Part shown: in pieces, positions 45,416-54,128 of the stretch
Position numbering within the stretch: position 1 is the first letter of the stretch
How the letters are laid out: each line of letters opens with the position of its first letter
NCBI RefSeq assembly: GCF_014639275.1
Contig: NZ_BMFW01000018.1
Coordinates: 460-64,459 of the forward strand
Length of the DNA stretch: 64,000 nt
Direction of reading: 5' to 3'
Origin: Arthrobacter liuii
GTDB lineage: Bacteria > Actinomycetota > Actinomycetes > Actinomycetales > Micrococcaceae
The notes under the pieces: generated by a model
The model's database searches: none
What the model was told of the DNA's origin: nothing
The model's input: the letters and a program-made list of their open reading frames with translations, nothing else
Translations under genes and position numbers: made by a program

Positions 45416-46696
45416 ATGGCTCGGATTGGCGAGAGCACGGATCTGCTGAAGTGCTCTTTCTGTGGAAAGAGCCAGAAGCAGGTGCGCAAGCTCATTGCCG
45501 GGCCCGGTGTCTACATCTGCGATGAATGCATCGAGTTGTGCAACGAAATCATCGAAGAGGAGCTCGCGGAAGTGGCGGACCTCGGCAGCTTCGAACTGCC
45601 CAAGCCGCGTGAGATCTTCGACTTCCTGCAGGAATATGTCATTGGCCAGGAACCCGCGAAGCGTTCGCTCGCCGTCGCGGTTTACAACCACTACAAACGC
45701 ATCCAGGCGGGTCACGCGCCCAAGTCCGGGAACCTTGGGGACGGGGGACATCACGACGACGTTGAAATCGCCAAGTCGAACATCCTCCTCATCGGCCCCA
45801 CCGGTTGCGGCAAGACCTACCTCGCCCAGACGCTGGCCAGGCGCCTGAACGTTCCGTTCGCAGTCGCGGACGCCACGGCCCTGACAGAGGCCGGGTATGT
45901 GGGCGAGGACGTGGAGAACATCCTCCTCAAGCTCATCCAGGCCGCGGACTACGACGTCAAGAAGGCCGAACAGGGCATCATCTACATCGACGAGATCGAC
46001 AAGATCTCCCGCAAGAGCGAGAACCCCTCCATCACCCGTGACGTATCCGGCGAGGGAGTGCAGCAGGCCCTGTTGAAGATCCTGGAAGGAACAGTCGCCT
46101 CGGTCCCGCCTCAGGGTGGCCGGAAGCACCCGCACCAGGAATTCATCCAGATCGACACCACGAATGTCCTGTTCATCGTGGCCGGCGCCTTCGCAGGCCT
46201 GGAGGAAATCATCGGCTCCCGCTCGGGCCGCAAGGGCATCGGCTTCGGCGCCCCGCTCAACGAAGCCAGCAAGAAGGTGGACTCCTACGGCGAGGTCATG
46301 CCGGAAGACCTGCTGAAGTTTGGCCTGATCCCCGAGTTCATCGGCAGGCTCCCGGTGATCACCACTGTGTCCAACCTGGACCGCGAGGCGCTGATCCAGA
46401 TCCTCTCCACCCCCAAGAACGCGTTGGTGAAGCAGTACCAGAAGATGTTCCAGATCGACGGCGTGGAGTTGGTGTTTGATGACGCCGCCCTGGACGCCAT
46501 CGCCGACCAGGCCCTGGAACGCGGCACCGGTGCCCGTGGCCTCCGCGCCATCCTGGAAGAGGTGCTGCTCCCGGTGATGTTCGATCTTCCAAGCCGTGAG
46601 GATGTTGCCAGCGTGGTTATCACCGAGGACGTGGTCCTGCGCGGCGCCGAACCAACCATGATTCCGCACGTGGCTAAACGCCGTAAATCTGCCTGA
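45416..46696 (+). CDS. clpX: ATP-dependent Clp protease ATP-binding subunit ClpX
   Basis: AAA+ unfoldase of 426 residues. The N-terminal zinc-binding dimerisation domain has CSFCGKSQ and CDECIELC. Walker A is [14 protein letters not shown], Walker [26 protein letters not shown] and the IGF-like ClpP-docking loop ([11 protein letters not shown]) follow, and sensor 2 is in [11 protein letters not shown]. The ATG at 45416 has AAGGGG eight bases upstream. Delivers ssrA-tagged and other substrates to ClpP1P2. Confidence 0.97.
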   Translation: MARIGESTDLLKCSFCGKSQKQVRKLIAGPGVYICDECIELCNEIIEEELAEVADLGSFELPKPREIFDFLQEYVIGQEPAKRSLAVAVYNHYKRIQAGHAPKSGNLGDGGHHDDVEIAKSNILLIGPTGCGKTYLAQTLARRLNVPFAVADATALTEAGYVGEDVENILLKLIQAADYDVKKAEQGIIYIDEIDKISRKSENPSITRDVSGEGVQQALLKILEGTVASVPPQGGRKHPHQEFIQIDTTNVLFIVAGAFAGLEEIIGSRSGRKGIGFGAPLNEASKKVDSYGEVMPEDLLKFGLIPEFIGRLPVITTVSNLDREALIQILSTPKNALVKQYQKMFQIDGVELVFDDAALDAIADQALERGTGARGLRAILEEVLLPVMFDLPSREDVASVVITEDVVLRGAEPTMIPHVAKRRKSA

Positions 46697-46709
46697 CCGA
46701 GAGGACCCT

Positions 46710-47324
46710 GTGACTGCAGCTGCAAAGAACAAAGCCGATTTCTGGTTCGACCCCCTGTGCCCGTTTGCATGGGTCACGTCCCGTTGGATCGGCGAGGTGG
46801 AGGCCGTCCGGGACATCGATACGGAGTGGCACATCATGAGCCTTGCCGTCCTGAATGAAGGCCGTGACCTGGAGCCCGGCTACCGCGAGTCCATGGACAA
46901 CGCCTGGGGCATGGTCCGCGTGATCATCGCGGCCCGGGAAGAGCACGGCCCCCAGTTCATCAAGCCGCTTTACGACGCCATGGGCACGCTGATCCATCAC
47001 CAGGGTGAAAAAGACCGGGCTGAGGTCATCAGCAAGGCCCTCGCCGAGTGCGGCCTCCCCGCCTCCCTGGCCCAGGCCGCCACCACCGACGCCTACGACC
47101 AGCAGCTCCGGGCCAGCCACGAGGAAGGCATCTCGCTCGTGGGCCAGGACGTCGGAACGCCAGTGGTCGCCTTCAATGGGACCGCATTCTTCGGGCCTGT
47201 CCTGACCCGCATTCCGCGCGGCGAGGAGGCTGGCAGGATCTGGGACGCCACCACGGCGATCGCCGCCTACCCGCACTTCTTCGAGTTGAAGCGCAGCCGC
47301 ACGGAGAGCCCGGAATTCGACTAA
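46710..47324 (+). CDS. DsbA-fold protein related to mycothiol-dependent nitroreductase Rv2466c, monothiol form
   Basis: A 204-residue thioredoxin-fold protein matching Rv2466c along its whole length: DFWFDPLCPFAWVTSRWI, HIMSLAVLNEGRDLEPGYRE, VGTPVVAFNGTAFFGPVL and the C-terminal YPHFFELKRSRTESPEFD. Rv2466c, as I recall, has a CPWC redox pair reduced by mycothiol; here the motif is CPFA, so only the first cysteine remains and a mixed disulfide with mycothiol would be the only option. A GTG 13 bases after clpX starts it, so it is likely in the clpX transcript. Confidence 0.88.
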   Translation: MTAAAKNKADFWFDPLCPFAWVTSRWIGEVEAVRDIDTEWHIMSLAVLNEGRDLEPGYRESMDNAWGMVRVIIAAREEHGPQFIKPLYDAMGTLIHHQGEKDRAEVISKALAECGLPASLAQAATTDAYDQQLRASHEEGISLVGQDVGTPVVAFNGTAFFGPVLTRIPRGEEAGRIWDATTAIAAYPHFFELKRSRTESPEFD

Positions 47325-47357
47325 GCGCCGGGCCGCCGGCACCGGAATGACCCTGCA

Positions 47358-47403
47358 AAGGGCCCCGGGGAAACTACCGATATGTAGTTTCCCCGGGGCC
47401 CTT
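47358..47403. terminator. Strong hairpin after the DsbA-fold gene
   Basis: A 19-bp perfect stem (47358-47376 with 47385-47403) and eight-base loop end the clpX transcript. Confidence 0.85.
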
Positions 47404-47604
47404 GCACGTGAACGGGTGCGGGAGAACAATGGTTCTTACCACTTCGAAAGAAGGGGACGCAGGAACCAAAGATTCAGTGATATGCAAGTCGACGCAGCCA
47501 TTGGCAAAGTTGAGTGCAAGCTACCAGTGACGGGGTAGTAAGACCTGAATATCAGCGGATTCTGCCAGACCATCAGCGCACGTCACCGGATGGCCGAAAA
47601 AGTC
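47404..47604. other. Gene-free, relatively AT-rich spacer
   Basis: About 200 bases between two terminators, lower in GC than the surroundings. No coding frame, tRNA or repeat arm is convincing. It may be remnant DNA. Confidence 0.5.
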
Positions 47605-47640
47605 GAAGCCCCACCAACGGCAACACGCTGATGGGGCTTC
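47605..47640 (-). terminator. Terminator of valS
   Basis: GAAGCCCCA (47605-47613) pairs with TGGGGCTTC (47632-47640); read leftward the stem is followed by GACTTTTTCGG. Confidence 0.78.
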
Positions 47641-47682
47641 CCCTTTGCCCTGAATCAGGGCCGCCCCGAAACGGGCCGGCTT

Positions 47683-50304
47683 TTAGGCCTTGGCGGGTTC
47701 GTCGCTCTGCGCGAGGGCAACGTCAGTGACAGCGAGCTCGCCCTCTCCCACCACCAAAGTGATATCGCGGGCGTTGGATGCCGCCTTCAAATCGGCCAGT
47801 CCTGCCTGCAGTTGGGCCGAGAGGGCCTCCGGGGCGGTGATCGTTGCTGACAGCACCTCGGTGCGTTGCTTGACCTTCGCCTCGGACTTGGCCTTCCGGA
47901 CGCCGCTGAGGGCCACGCCGACGGTCGCCAGCATGGTGGTGTCCCCGCCGGGGATCTCCAGCGCGGCCGGCCATTCGGCGCGGTGCACGGACCCGTTGCG
48001 CCACCAGCTCCAGACTTCCTCCGTGGCGAAGGGCAGGAACGGGGCGAAAAGCCGAAGCAGGGTGTCCAGGGTGGTGGCCAGCGCAGCCAGCACGGAGGCC
48101 TGCTCAGCTTCACCGGCCGCCCCGTAGGCGCGGTCCTTGATCAGTTCCACATAGTTGTCCGTGAACTGCCAGAAGAATGACTCCGTGAGCTGCAGCGCGC
48201 GGGCGTAGTCATAGTTGTCGAACGCCTTGGTGGACTGCACCACGACGTCGGCCAGCTGGGCCAGCAGCGCACGGTCCAAGGGGTTTGTCAGGACGCTGAG
48301 GTCACCTGTGAGGACGGAGTCCTCGGTGGCGCCAAGGTTCAGCACGAACTTGGAGGCATTCAGCAGCTTGATGGCGAGGCGGCGGCCGATCTTCATCTGC
48401 GCGATCTCATAGGCGGTGTCCGCGCCGAGCCGCGCCGAGGCAGCCCAGTAGCGGACGGCGTCCGCGCCATACTCATTCAGGACGTCCGTGGGGACCACCA
48501 CGTTGCCCTTGGACTTGGACATCTTCTTCCGGTCCGGATCCAGGATCCAGCCGGAGATGGCCGCGTGCTTCCACGGAGCGCAATCCTGGAGGGCATCGGC
48601 GCGGACCACCGAGGAGAACAGCCAGGTGCGGATGATGTCGTGGCCCTGGGGGCGGAGGTCAAACGGGTACACCTTGCCGAACAGGTCCTCGTCCCGGCTC
48701 CAGCCACCCACGATCTGCGGGGTGAGGGAGGATGTGGCCCACGTGTCCAGGACGTCGGCGTCGCCCGTGAAGCCGTTGGGCTGGTCGCGCTGCGCCTCGT
48801 CGAAGCCAGGGGCGGCGTCCGCCGCGGGGTCCACGGGAAGCATCGCGTCGGAGGGCAGGACGGGGTTGTCGTAATCCGGGTTGCCCTGGGCATCGAGCGG
48901 GTACCAGACGGGGATGGGCACACCGAAGAACCGCTGGCGCGAGACCAGCCAGTCACCGTTAAGGCCGGAGATCCAGTTCTCGTAGCGGGAGCGCATGAAG
49001 GACGGGTGGAAGTCGATCTCCCTGCCGCGTCCGATGAGGCGTTCGCGGCGGTCCTCGTCGCGGCCGCCGTTGCGGATGTACCACTGGCGGGACGTCACCA
49101 CCTCGAGGGGCTTGTCGCCCTTTTCGAAGAAGTTCACCGGGTGGGTGATCTTCTTGGGTTCGCCATCGAGCAGCCCGGCTTCCTTAAGCAGTTCCACCAC
49201 GGCTTCCTTGGCCGAGAAGGCGGTCTTGCCGGCGATCGCGGCGTACGCCTCCTTGCCGGCCTCACTGGTGATCCACTCCGGGGTTTCGGCAATGATGCGG
49301 CCGTCGCGGCCCATGATGGCACGCGTGGGAAGCTGCAGTTCGCGCCACCACGTGACGTCCGTCAGGTCACCGAAAGTACACACCATGGCGATGCCCGAGC
49401 CCTTGTCCGCCTTAGCCAGCGGGTGGGCCTTGACCTCAAGCTCGACGTCGAACAGCGGGGACTTGACGGTCTTGCCGAACAGCGGCTGGTACCGCTCGTC
49501 GTCGGGGTTGGCCACCAGCGCTGCGCAGGCGGCCAGCAGCTCGGGGCGGGTGGTCTCGATGAAGATCCTGTCGCCGTCTTCCGTGAAGAAGGGGTAGCGG
49601 TAGTAGGCGCCCGGAACTTCGCGGTCCTCGAGCTCAGCCTGCGCAACGGCCGTGCGGAACGTGACGTCCCACAGCGTGGGCGCCTCGGCCATGTAGGCGT
49701 CCCCGGCGGCCAGGTTGGCCAGGAAGGCGCGTTGCGAGACCGCGCGGGAGGTGTCGTCGATGGTGCGGTAGGTCAGGTCCCAGTCAACTGACAGGCCCAG
49801 GGTCTGGAACAGGTTCTCGAAGACCTTCTCGTCCTCGACAGCCAGTTCCTCGCAGAGCTCAATGAAGTTCTGCCGCGAGACGACGTCGAAATCGCGCTGG
49901 TTCTTGGCTGGCTGCGCGGGCGGCCGGTAGCCGGCGTTGTACGGGATGGCCGGGTCGCAGCGGACGCCGTAGTAGTTCTGGACGCGGCGTTCCGTGGGCA
50001 ACCCGTTGTCATCCCAGCCCATGGGGTAGAAGACGTTTTTTCCGGTCATGCGCATGTAGCGCGCCTGGACGTCAGTCTGGGTGAAGGAGAACATGTGCCC
50101 CACATGCAGGGATCCCGACGCGGTGGGCGGGGGAGTGTCGATCGAGTAGACCTGCTCCCGGGTGGTGTCGGGGTTGAACTTGTAGGTTCCTTCGGCCAGC
50201 CAGCGCTGGGTGAGCGCAGTTTCGAGGCCCTCGAGGGCCGGCTTGTCCGGAACGTTGATGGGGGCGGTGGTGGGCGTGTCTGTACCCTGCGTGTCTTCAG
50301 CCAT
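47683..50304 (-). CDS. valS: Valyl-tRNA synthetase
   Basis: Class I synthetase of 873 residues charging tRNA-Val. The HIGH-type motif is in PPPTASGSLHVGHMFSF near residue 60, the editing domain contains FIETTRPELLAACAAL and DVTWWRELQL, and KKMSKSKGNVV is the KMSKS loop. The anticodon-binding helical domain and a C-terminal coiled coil (AKVKQRTEVLSATI) follow. A short N-terminal lead of about 28 residues precedes the catalytic core. Monocistronic between a terminator and the divergent DUF488 gene. Confidence 0.97.
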   Translation of the reverse strand: MAEDTQGTDTPTTAPINVPDKPALEGLETALTQRWLAEGTYKFNPDTTREQVYSIDTPPPTASGSLHVGHMFSFTQTDVQARYMRMTGKNVFYPMGWDDNGLPTERRVQNYYGVRCDPAIPYNAGYRPPAQPAKNQRDFDVVSRQNFIELCEELAVEDEKVFENLFQTLGLSVDWDLTYRTIDDTSRAVSQRAFLANLAAGDAYMAEAPTLWDVTFRTAVAQAELEDREVPGAYYRYPFFTEDGDRIFIETTRPELLAACAALVANPDDERYQPLFGKTVKSPLFDVELEVKAHPLAKADKGSGIAMVCTFGDLTDVTWWRELQLPTRAIMGRDGRIIAETPEWITSEAGKEAYAAIAGKTAFSAKEAVVELLKEAGLLDGEPKKITHPVNFFEKGDKPLEVVTSRQWYIRNGGRDEDRRERLIGRGREIDFHPSFMRSRYENWISGLNGDWLVSRQRFFGVPIPVWYPLDAQGNPDYDNPVLPSDAMLPVDPAADAAPGFDEAQRDQPNGFTGDADVLDTWATSSLTPQIVGGWSRDEDLFGKVYPFDLRPQGHDIIRTWLFSSVVRADALQDCAPWKHAAISGWILDPDRKKMSKSKGNVVVPTDVLNEYGADAVRYWAASARLGADTAYEIAQMKIGRRLAIKLLNASKFVLNLGATEDSVLTGDLSVLTNPLDRALLAQLADVVVQSTKAFDNYDYARALQLTESFFWQFTDNYVELIKDRAYGAAGEAEQASVLAALATTLDTLLRLFAPFLPFATEEVWSWWRNGSVHRAEWPAALEIPGGDTTMLATVGVALSGVRKAKSEAKVKQRTEVLSATITAPEALSAQLQAGLADLKAASNARDITLVVGEGELAVTDVALAQSDEPAKA

Positions 50305-50376
50305 TGGGCAATTCTTTCATGCCGGCTTCCATCCCACCCAACCCGTCCAGGCCCGTCAGGCGCCAACAGGGGTAGC

Positions 50377-50757
50377 ATGCGGCCTATGGGGCAGTTGCAG
50401 GGAACCTTTGGCGTGAAGCGCATCTACGATCCACCAGCGGACGACGACGGCTGCCGGGTGCTGGTGGACCGGCTTTGGCCGCGGGGGATGCCCAAGGAAC
50501 AAGCGGGGATCGACCTCTGGCTCAGGGACGTAGCCCCCTCCGCTGAGCTGCGCAAGGAGTTCAACCACCGTCCCGAGCGGTTTGCGGAATTCAGCGAACG
50601 CTACCGGCTCGAACTGGACTCCAACCCGGCCGTGGAGACGCTGCTGGAACTGGCCGGCGCACGCCCGCGGATCACCCTCCTGTACGCGGCCCGCAACACA
50701 GAAGCCAATAACGCGCGTGTCCTGCTTGATTACCTCCGCGGACGTCCTGCCGGCTGA
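50377..50757 (+). CDS. DUF488 family protein
   Basis: A 126-residue protein with the DUF488 pattern: VKRIYDPPADDDGCRVLVDRLWPRG, then LWLRDVAPSAELRKEFNH and ITLLYAARNTEANNARVLLDYL. The family is of uncertain function, with a conserved Arg/Asp set suggesting a small phosphate- or nucleic-acid-binding enzyme. The ATG at 50377 has AGGGG close upstream; an ATG nine bases later (50386) is the alternative. Followed 18 bases later by an SDR gene. Confidence 0.82.
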   Translation: MRPMGQLQGTFGVKRIYDPPADDDGCRVLVDRLWPRGMPKEQAGIDLWLRDVAPSAELRKEFNHRPERFAEFSERYRLELDSNPAVETLLELAGARPRITLLYAARNTEANNARVLLDYLRGRPAG

Positions 50758-50775
50758 GCCCGTTAGGGTGGTGCC

Positions 50776-51534
50776 ATGACTGAGGACTTGCAGAACAAAG
50801 CAGCACTGGTGACCGGCGCGAGCAGCGGAATCGGGGAGGCAGCGGTCCGCGCCCTGCGCGCCGACGGATGGACGGTCTTCGCCGTGGCACGCCGCGCCGA
50901 ACGCCTGGCCGCCTTGGAAGGCGAGACGGGCGCCGTCGCGATCCCTGCCGACATTGCAGAGGACGACGACGTGTCCCGGCTCCTCGCGAAGGTCACCGAG
51001 GCGGGCGGCATCGACACGCTGGTCAACATCGCCGGTGGTGCCCGCGGCGCCGACAAGGTGGGTGATGCCAGCACAGCTGACTGGGAGTGGATGTACCGCG
51101 TCAACGTCCTGGGTACCATGAAGCTCACGCGCGCGTTCCTGCCGATGCTGCGTGCCACCGGCCAGGGAACGGTGCTGAACCTGACCTCCACCGCGGGCCT
51201 TGACGCCTACGAGGGCGGCGGTGGCTACAACGCCGCCAAGTTCGGCCAGCACGCCCTGACCAACGCGCTCCGCCTTGAGGAGGCCGAACACAACGTCCGC
51301 GTCATTGAAGTGGCGCCGGGACTGGTGCAGACCGAAGAGTTCGCGCTCAACCGCCTGGGGGACGCCCAGGCCGCCGGCAAGGTATACCAGGGCGTCGAGA
51401 AGCCGTTGACCGCTGAGGACGTGGCCGACGTGGTCCGCTACGCCGTCAGTGTCCCGCACCACGTCAACCTGGACCAGATCGTTATTCGGCCGGTGGCGCA
51501 GGCCGCTACCCACAAGCTGATCCGGAAGGGCTGA
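50776..51534 (+). CDS. Short-chain dehydrogenase/reductase
   Basis: Classical SDR of 252 residues. The cofactor motif TGASSGIGEAAVRAL is at about residues 14-28, ARRAERL suggests NADP preference, the NIAGG motif and the active-site Tyr-x3-Lys (GGYNAAKFGQ) follow a Ser in LNLTSTAGL. The ending resembles the NADP-dependent serine/3-hydroxy acid dehydrogenase group (VIRPVAQAAT). Substrate is not readable; likely a small hydroxy acid or alcohol. Confidence 0.9.
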   Translation: MTEDLQNKAALVTGASSGIGEAAVRALRADGWTVFAVARRAERLAALEGETGAVAIPADIAEDDDVSRLLAKVTEAGGIDTLVNIAGGARGADKVGDASTADWEWMYRVNVLGTMKLTRAFLPMLRATGQGTVLNLTSTAGLDAYEGGGGYNAAKFGQHALTNALRLEEAEHNVRVIEVAPGLVQTEEFALNRLGDAQAAGKVYQGVEKPLTAEDVADVVRYAVSVPHHVNLDQIVIRPVAQAATHKLIRKG

Positions 51535-51549
51535 GCCGACCCGGAAAAG

Positions 51550-52557
51550 CTAGGGAACCTGGATGGTCAGGGTGGCGACCACCGCTGCGTGGTCGGTCCG
51601 CTCAACGCGGTGGACCGAATACCCGGAACCCGTGATGTCCGGGCTGGTCACCAAGTGGTCCAGCGCAATCCCCGGCAGGCGGTAGCCCCGCATCGGCCAG
51701 GTGGGCACCAGCCTGCTGCCCAGGGAGGCGGCCACGTCCACCATCGTCCGGCTGCCCCCTGTTCCGGCCAGCAGCGCCCGGAATTCCCGGTGGTCGTAGG
51801 TCGCGTTGAAGTCCCCGGCCAGCAGCAGGGGACCGGAGCCGTTGTCGGCCCTGGCCACGGTAGCCAGGTCCTTACGCCATTGATCGAGGCCATCGCCCAC
51901 CGGTGCCAGGGCATGGACCGCCACTACCCGAAGGCTGCTGCCACTGCCATCTCCGAGGTCGAGCCTGGCCACAGGCATGGTGAACTGGGTGTTAGGGAGT
52001 ACCCCGGTCTCCGCCAGGTTGTACGAGGAGTAGATCGCTGTGCCGCCGGCGCCATCCCTGGCGTGCGCAACCCGGTGCGGAAACAGTCCGTCCAGCCCTG
52101 CCGCCGTAAGCTTCCGGGCCAGTTCGGGCGTGTACTCCTCAACGGCCAGCAGGTCCACCCGTTCTTCACGGACCAGGGCCACGATGCCGGCGGCGTCCGC
52201 GCCGCCCAACTCCGCGTTGATGCTCATGGCAACCAGGGACACCCGCGGGCCGGCAACCTCGGCAGCAGGTTCCCGGACATCCACCGGGAAAAGCCAGAAC
52301 GCCTGGCAGGCCAGCAAGGAAACGGCCGCCATCTGCTGCCACCGCCTCCGGCCCAGGAATGCCACAAGCAAGGCTGCGGCCGCCGGTGCTGCGACCCACG
52401 GTGTGAACGCCACGAGCTGGACCCCCAGCAGGGGCCAATTGGCAGGAACAGCGCGAATGACTGACACCGCTGCGACCGGGATGGCAAGCGGAATAAACAA
52501 CCACCTGCAGGCCGCGGCCGCACGCCTCCGCCAAGCGGGGTGACCGGAAGCTGTCAT
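51550..52557 (-). CDS. Membrane-anchored endonuclease/exonuclease/phosphatase (EEP) protein, copy 2
   Basis: A 335-residue protein: three hydrophobic segments in residues 1-95 (FIPLAIPVAAVSVI, FTPWVAAPAAAALLVAF, AVSLLACQAFWLF), then an exported EEP domain. The EEP set is present: VEEYTPEL (catalytic Glu), GDFNATYDHREF, LDHLVTS and the late RTDHAAVVATL. It lies directly behind a clearly related gene (52632-53708), so the two are tandem duplicates. Likely a phosphodiesterase acting outside the membrane on nucleic acids, phospholipids or inositol phosphates; substrate unknown. Confidence 0.87.
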   Translation of the reverse strand: MTASGHPAWRRRAAAACRWLFIPLAIPVAAVSVIRAVPANWPLLGVQLVAFTPWVAAPAAAALLVAFLGRRRWQQMAAVSLLACQAFWLFPVDVREPAAEVAGPRVSLVAMSINAELGGADAAGIVALVREERVDLLAVEEYTPELARKLTAAGLDGLFPHRVAHARDGAGGTAIYSSYNLAETGVLPNTQFTMPVARLDLGDGSGSSLRVVAVHALAPVGDGLDQWRKDLATVARADNGSGPLLLAGDFNATYDHREFRALLAGTGGSRTMVDVAASLGSRLVPTWPMRGYRLPGIALDHLVTSPDITGSGYSVHRVERTDHAAVVATLTIQVP

Positions 52558-52631
52558 GAGGCGAGTCTAGGCAATCGGGCAATCCTCGTCAGTACCTGGG
52601 CCAGACTGGCGTAGGCGGTAGGAGCGGATGA

Positions 52632-53708
52632 TCAGGAGGGGACGGCCAGGGTGGCTACGACGGCCGCATGGTCCGTTTGCGGAAAACCAACGGTGTTGAA
52701 GGCGAGTACGCTGATCCCCGGGCTGACGAGGATGTGGTCGATTGCGGTGAACGGAGGCACGGGGGCGTTGGTCGGCCACGTGGGCTCAAGCCCCTTCCCG
52801 ACGGACTGCGCCGCGTCCGAAAGCCCCGTCGCGAGGAGGTTCCGGAACTCAGCGTGGTCCTCGCCGGCATTGAAGTCGCCCAGCAGGACGGCGTGCCCGG
52901 CGGGAAGCCCATGCTGCAGGCCTGCCAGCTGGTTTATTTCGGAGCGCCAGACAGGCGTACGCCCGGGACGGGGAGAATCTATGTGGGCAGAAGTCAGCTG
53001 GATACCTCCACCTGTGCCGGGGAGGACGGCAATGGCCCTGGTCTGATAGAAGGACGTGCCGGGAACACGTGGCATTGGTTGTAAGGGGTAACGGGAGAAG
53101 ATCGCATTACCCGTGCCTGCCCCGTCCACGTCGACGCTCCGGTAAGGGAAGTCCGCGTTTATGCGTGCTGCTTCCAGGCCCTCCAGGCCTGCAGGTGCCA
53201 GCTCAGGAAGGGCCAGGATGTCCACATCCCACTGTTTGGTTTTTGCCAGCAGGATGGCGGCGTCGACGCCCGAGGCGCCGACATTGAGTGCCATGACGGT
53301 TACCTGCCTTTCCACAGTATGGGTGCCGGCTACAGCAGCGGCACCCGGTGCTGCGGGGAGTGGACGCGCTGTTCCGGATACCGGGATGAGGCGCGGGGCC
53401 ACCAATACCAGCTGGCCCAGCAGGACTCCGGTTGCGAGGGCCGCGAGGCCGGTCCGGGCAGGGCGTGGTTCCAGGCAGACGGCGGCCACTGCCGCCGCCA
53501 GCGCTGCCACGCTGGGTACCAGGCTGGCGGGAAAGAAGGACAGCAGCTGAACCCAGGGGGTGCCAAAGCCTCCTGCCCACAGGCGCACGGCGGTAAGTGC
53601 CGCACCAGGTAGCCAAAGCAGTGCAGCAACGGACCAGAATGCCCACGAGCCGGCGCGGCGCAGCCGCCAGACCCGCCCGTGGGCTGCGGAAGCGGGGGTC
53701 CCGTGCAT
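52632..53708 (-). CDS. Membrane-anchored EEP-family protein, copy 1
   Basis: A 358-residue relative of the next gene with the same plan: hydrophobic segments to about residue 115 and an EEP domain containing LALPELAPAGLEGL, GDFNAGEDHAEFRN, IDHILVSPG and QTDHAAVVATL. The catalytic Glu position reads LPELAP, as expected. 74 bases separate the copies. It is divergent from ileS, whose promoter lies in the shared interval. Exported hydrolase of unknown substrate. Confidence 0.87.
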   Translation of the reverse strand: MHGTPASAAHGRVWRLRRAGSWAFWSVAALLWLPGAALTAVRLWAGGFGTPWVQLLSFFPASLVPSVAALAAAVAAVCLEPRPARTGLAALATGVLLGQLVLVAPRLIPVSGTARPLPAAPGAAAVAGTHTVERQVTVMALNVGASGVDAAILLAKTKQWDVDILALPELAPAGLEGLEAARINADFPYRSVDVDGAGTGNAIFSRYPLQPMPRVPGTSFYQTRAIAVLPGTGGGIQLTSAHIDSPRPGRTPVWRSEINQLAGLQHGLPAGHAVLLGDFNAGEDHAEFRNLLATGLSDAAQSVGKGLEPTWPTNAPVPPFTAIDHILVSPGISVLAFNTVGFPQTDHAAVVATLAVPS

Positions 53709-53813
53709 CTGCCCATTATTGGACCCAGGAGTCGTGGGTGGTACGGGGATACTCCCTAATCCGGTCTACCGCCATACAGGGTGGAGTACCGCCGTCGGTG
53801 CCCCGGCCGCGAA

Positions 53814-53843
53814 TGGCAATGGACGCCGCGGCAATAGTAGACT
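53814..53843 (+). promoter_or_regulatory. Probable ileS promoter
   Basis: A TGGCAA -35-like hexamer (53814-53819) and TAGACT -10-like hexamer (53838-53843) are 18 bases apart. A start point near 53850 would open the T-box leader with little extra sequence. Confidence 0.5.
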
Positions 53844-53849
53844 TGTCAG

Positions 53850-54128
53850 TGGCTTTGACCCGGCAATCACCGGTGAGCTTCCGGAAGAACGCGCGGCTGT
53901 GCATCGCAAGGCGGGCCGCGTCAGTAGAACCGGACGGGTAAGCCCGTCATAGCAGTAATGAGAGGCCGGGGCAGCGGGCGTTCCAACGGAACCCGCGGCG
54001 CCGGTAAGTGAGGTGGTACCGCGGTGGGCGTGCAGTCTTCGGGACGGCACGGCAGCCGTCCTCGCATCCTGAACGGAATGTCCGGCCCGCGCCGGGGGTT
54101 TCACCGCGCTCAACCCAGGATGTCGAAA
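53850..54128 (+). ncRNA. T-box riboswitch of ileS, ultrashort stem I type
   Basis: tRNA-Ile-sensing leader. Stem I is CCGG (53860-53863), loop CAATCA with the Ile specifier ATC at 53866-53868, then CCGG (53870-53873), the short form with the specifier in the terminal loop known from actinobacterial ileS. A stem III-like GACGGG/CCCGTC follows near 53934-53949. The T-box sequence AAGTGAGGTGGTACCGCGG is at 54006-54024, and its TGGT (54014-54017) pairs with the tRNA ACCA end. Downstream, CATCCTG (54065-54071) can pair with CAGGATG (54116-54122), hiding the ribosome site; that indicates control of translation rather than of termination. Confidence 0.92.

Noticed and set aside
47404..47604. AT-richer spacer considered as an integration scar or attachment site.
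   Set aside because: No tRNA end, direct repeat or integrase remnant supports that.
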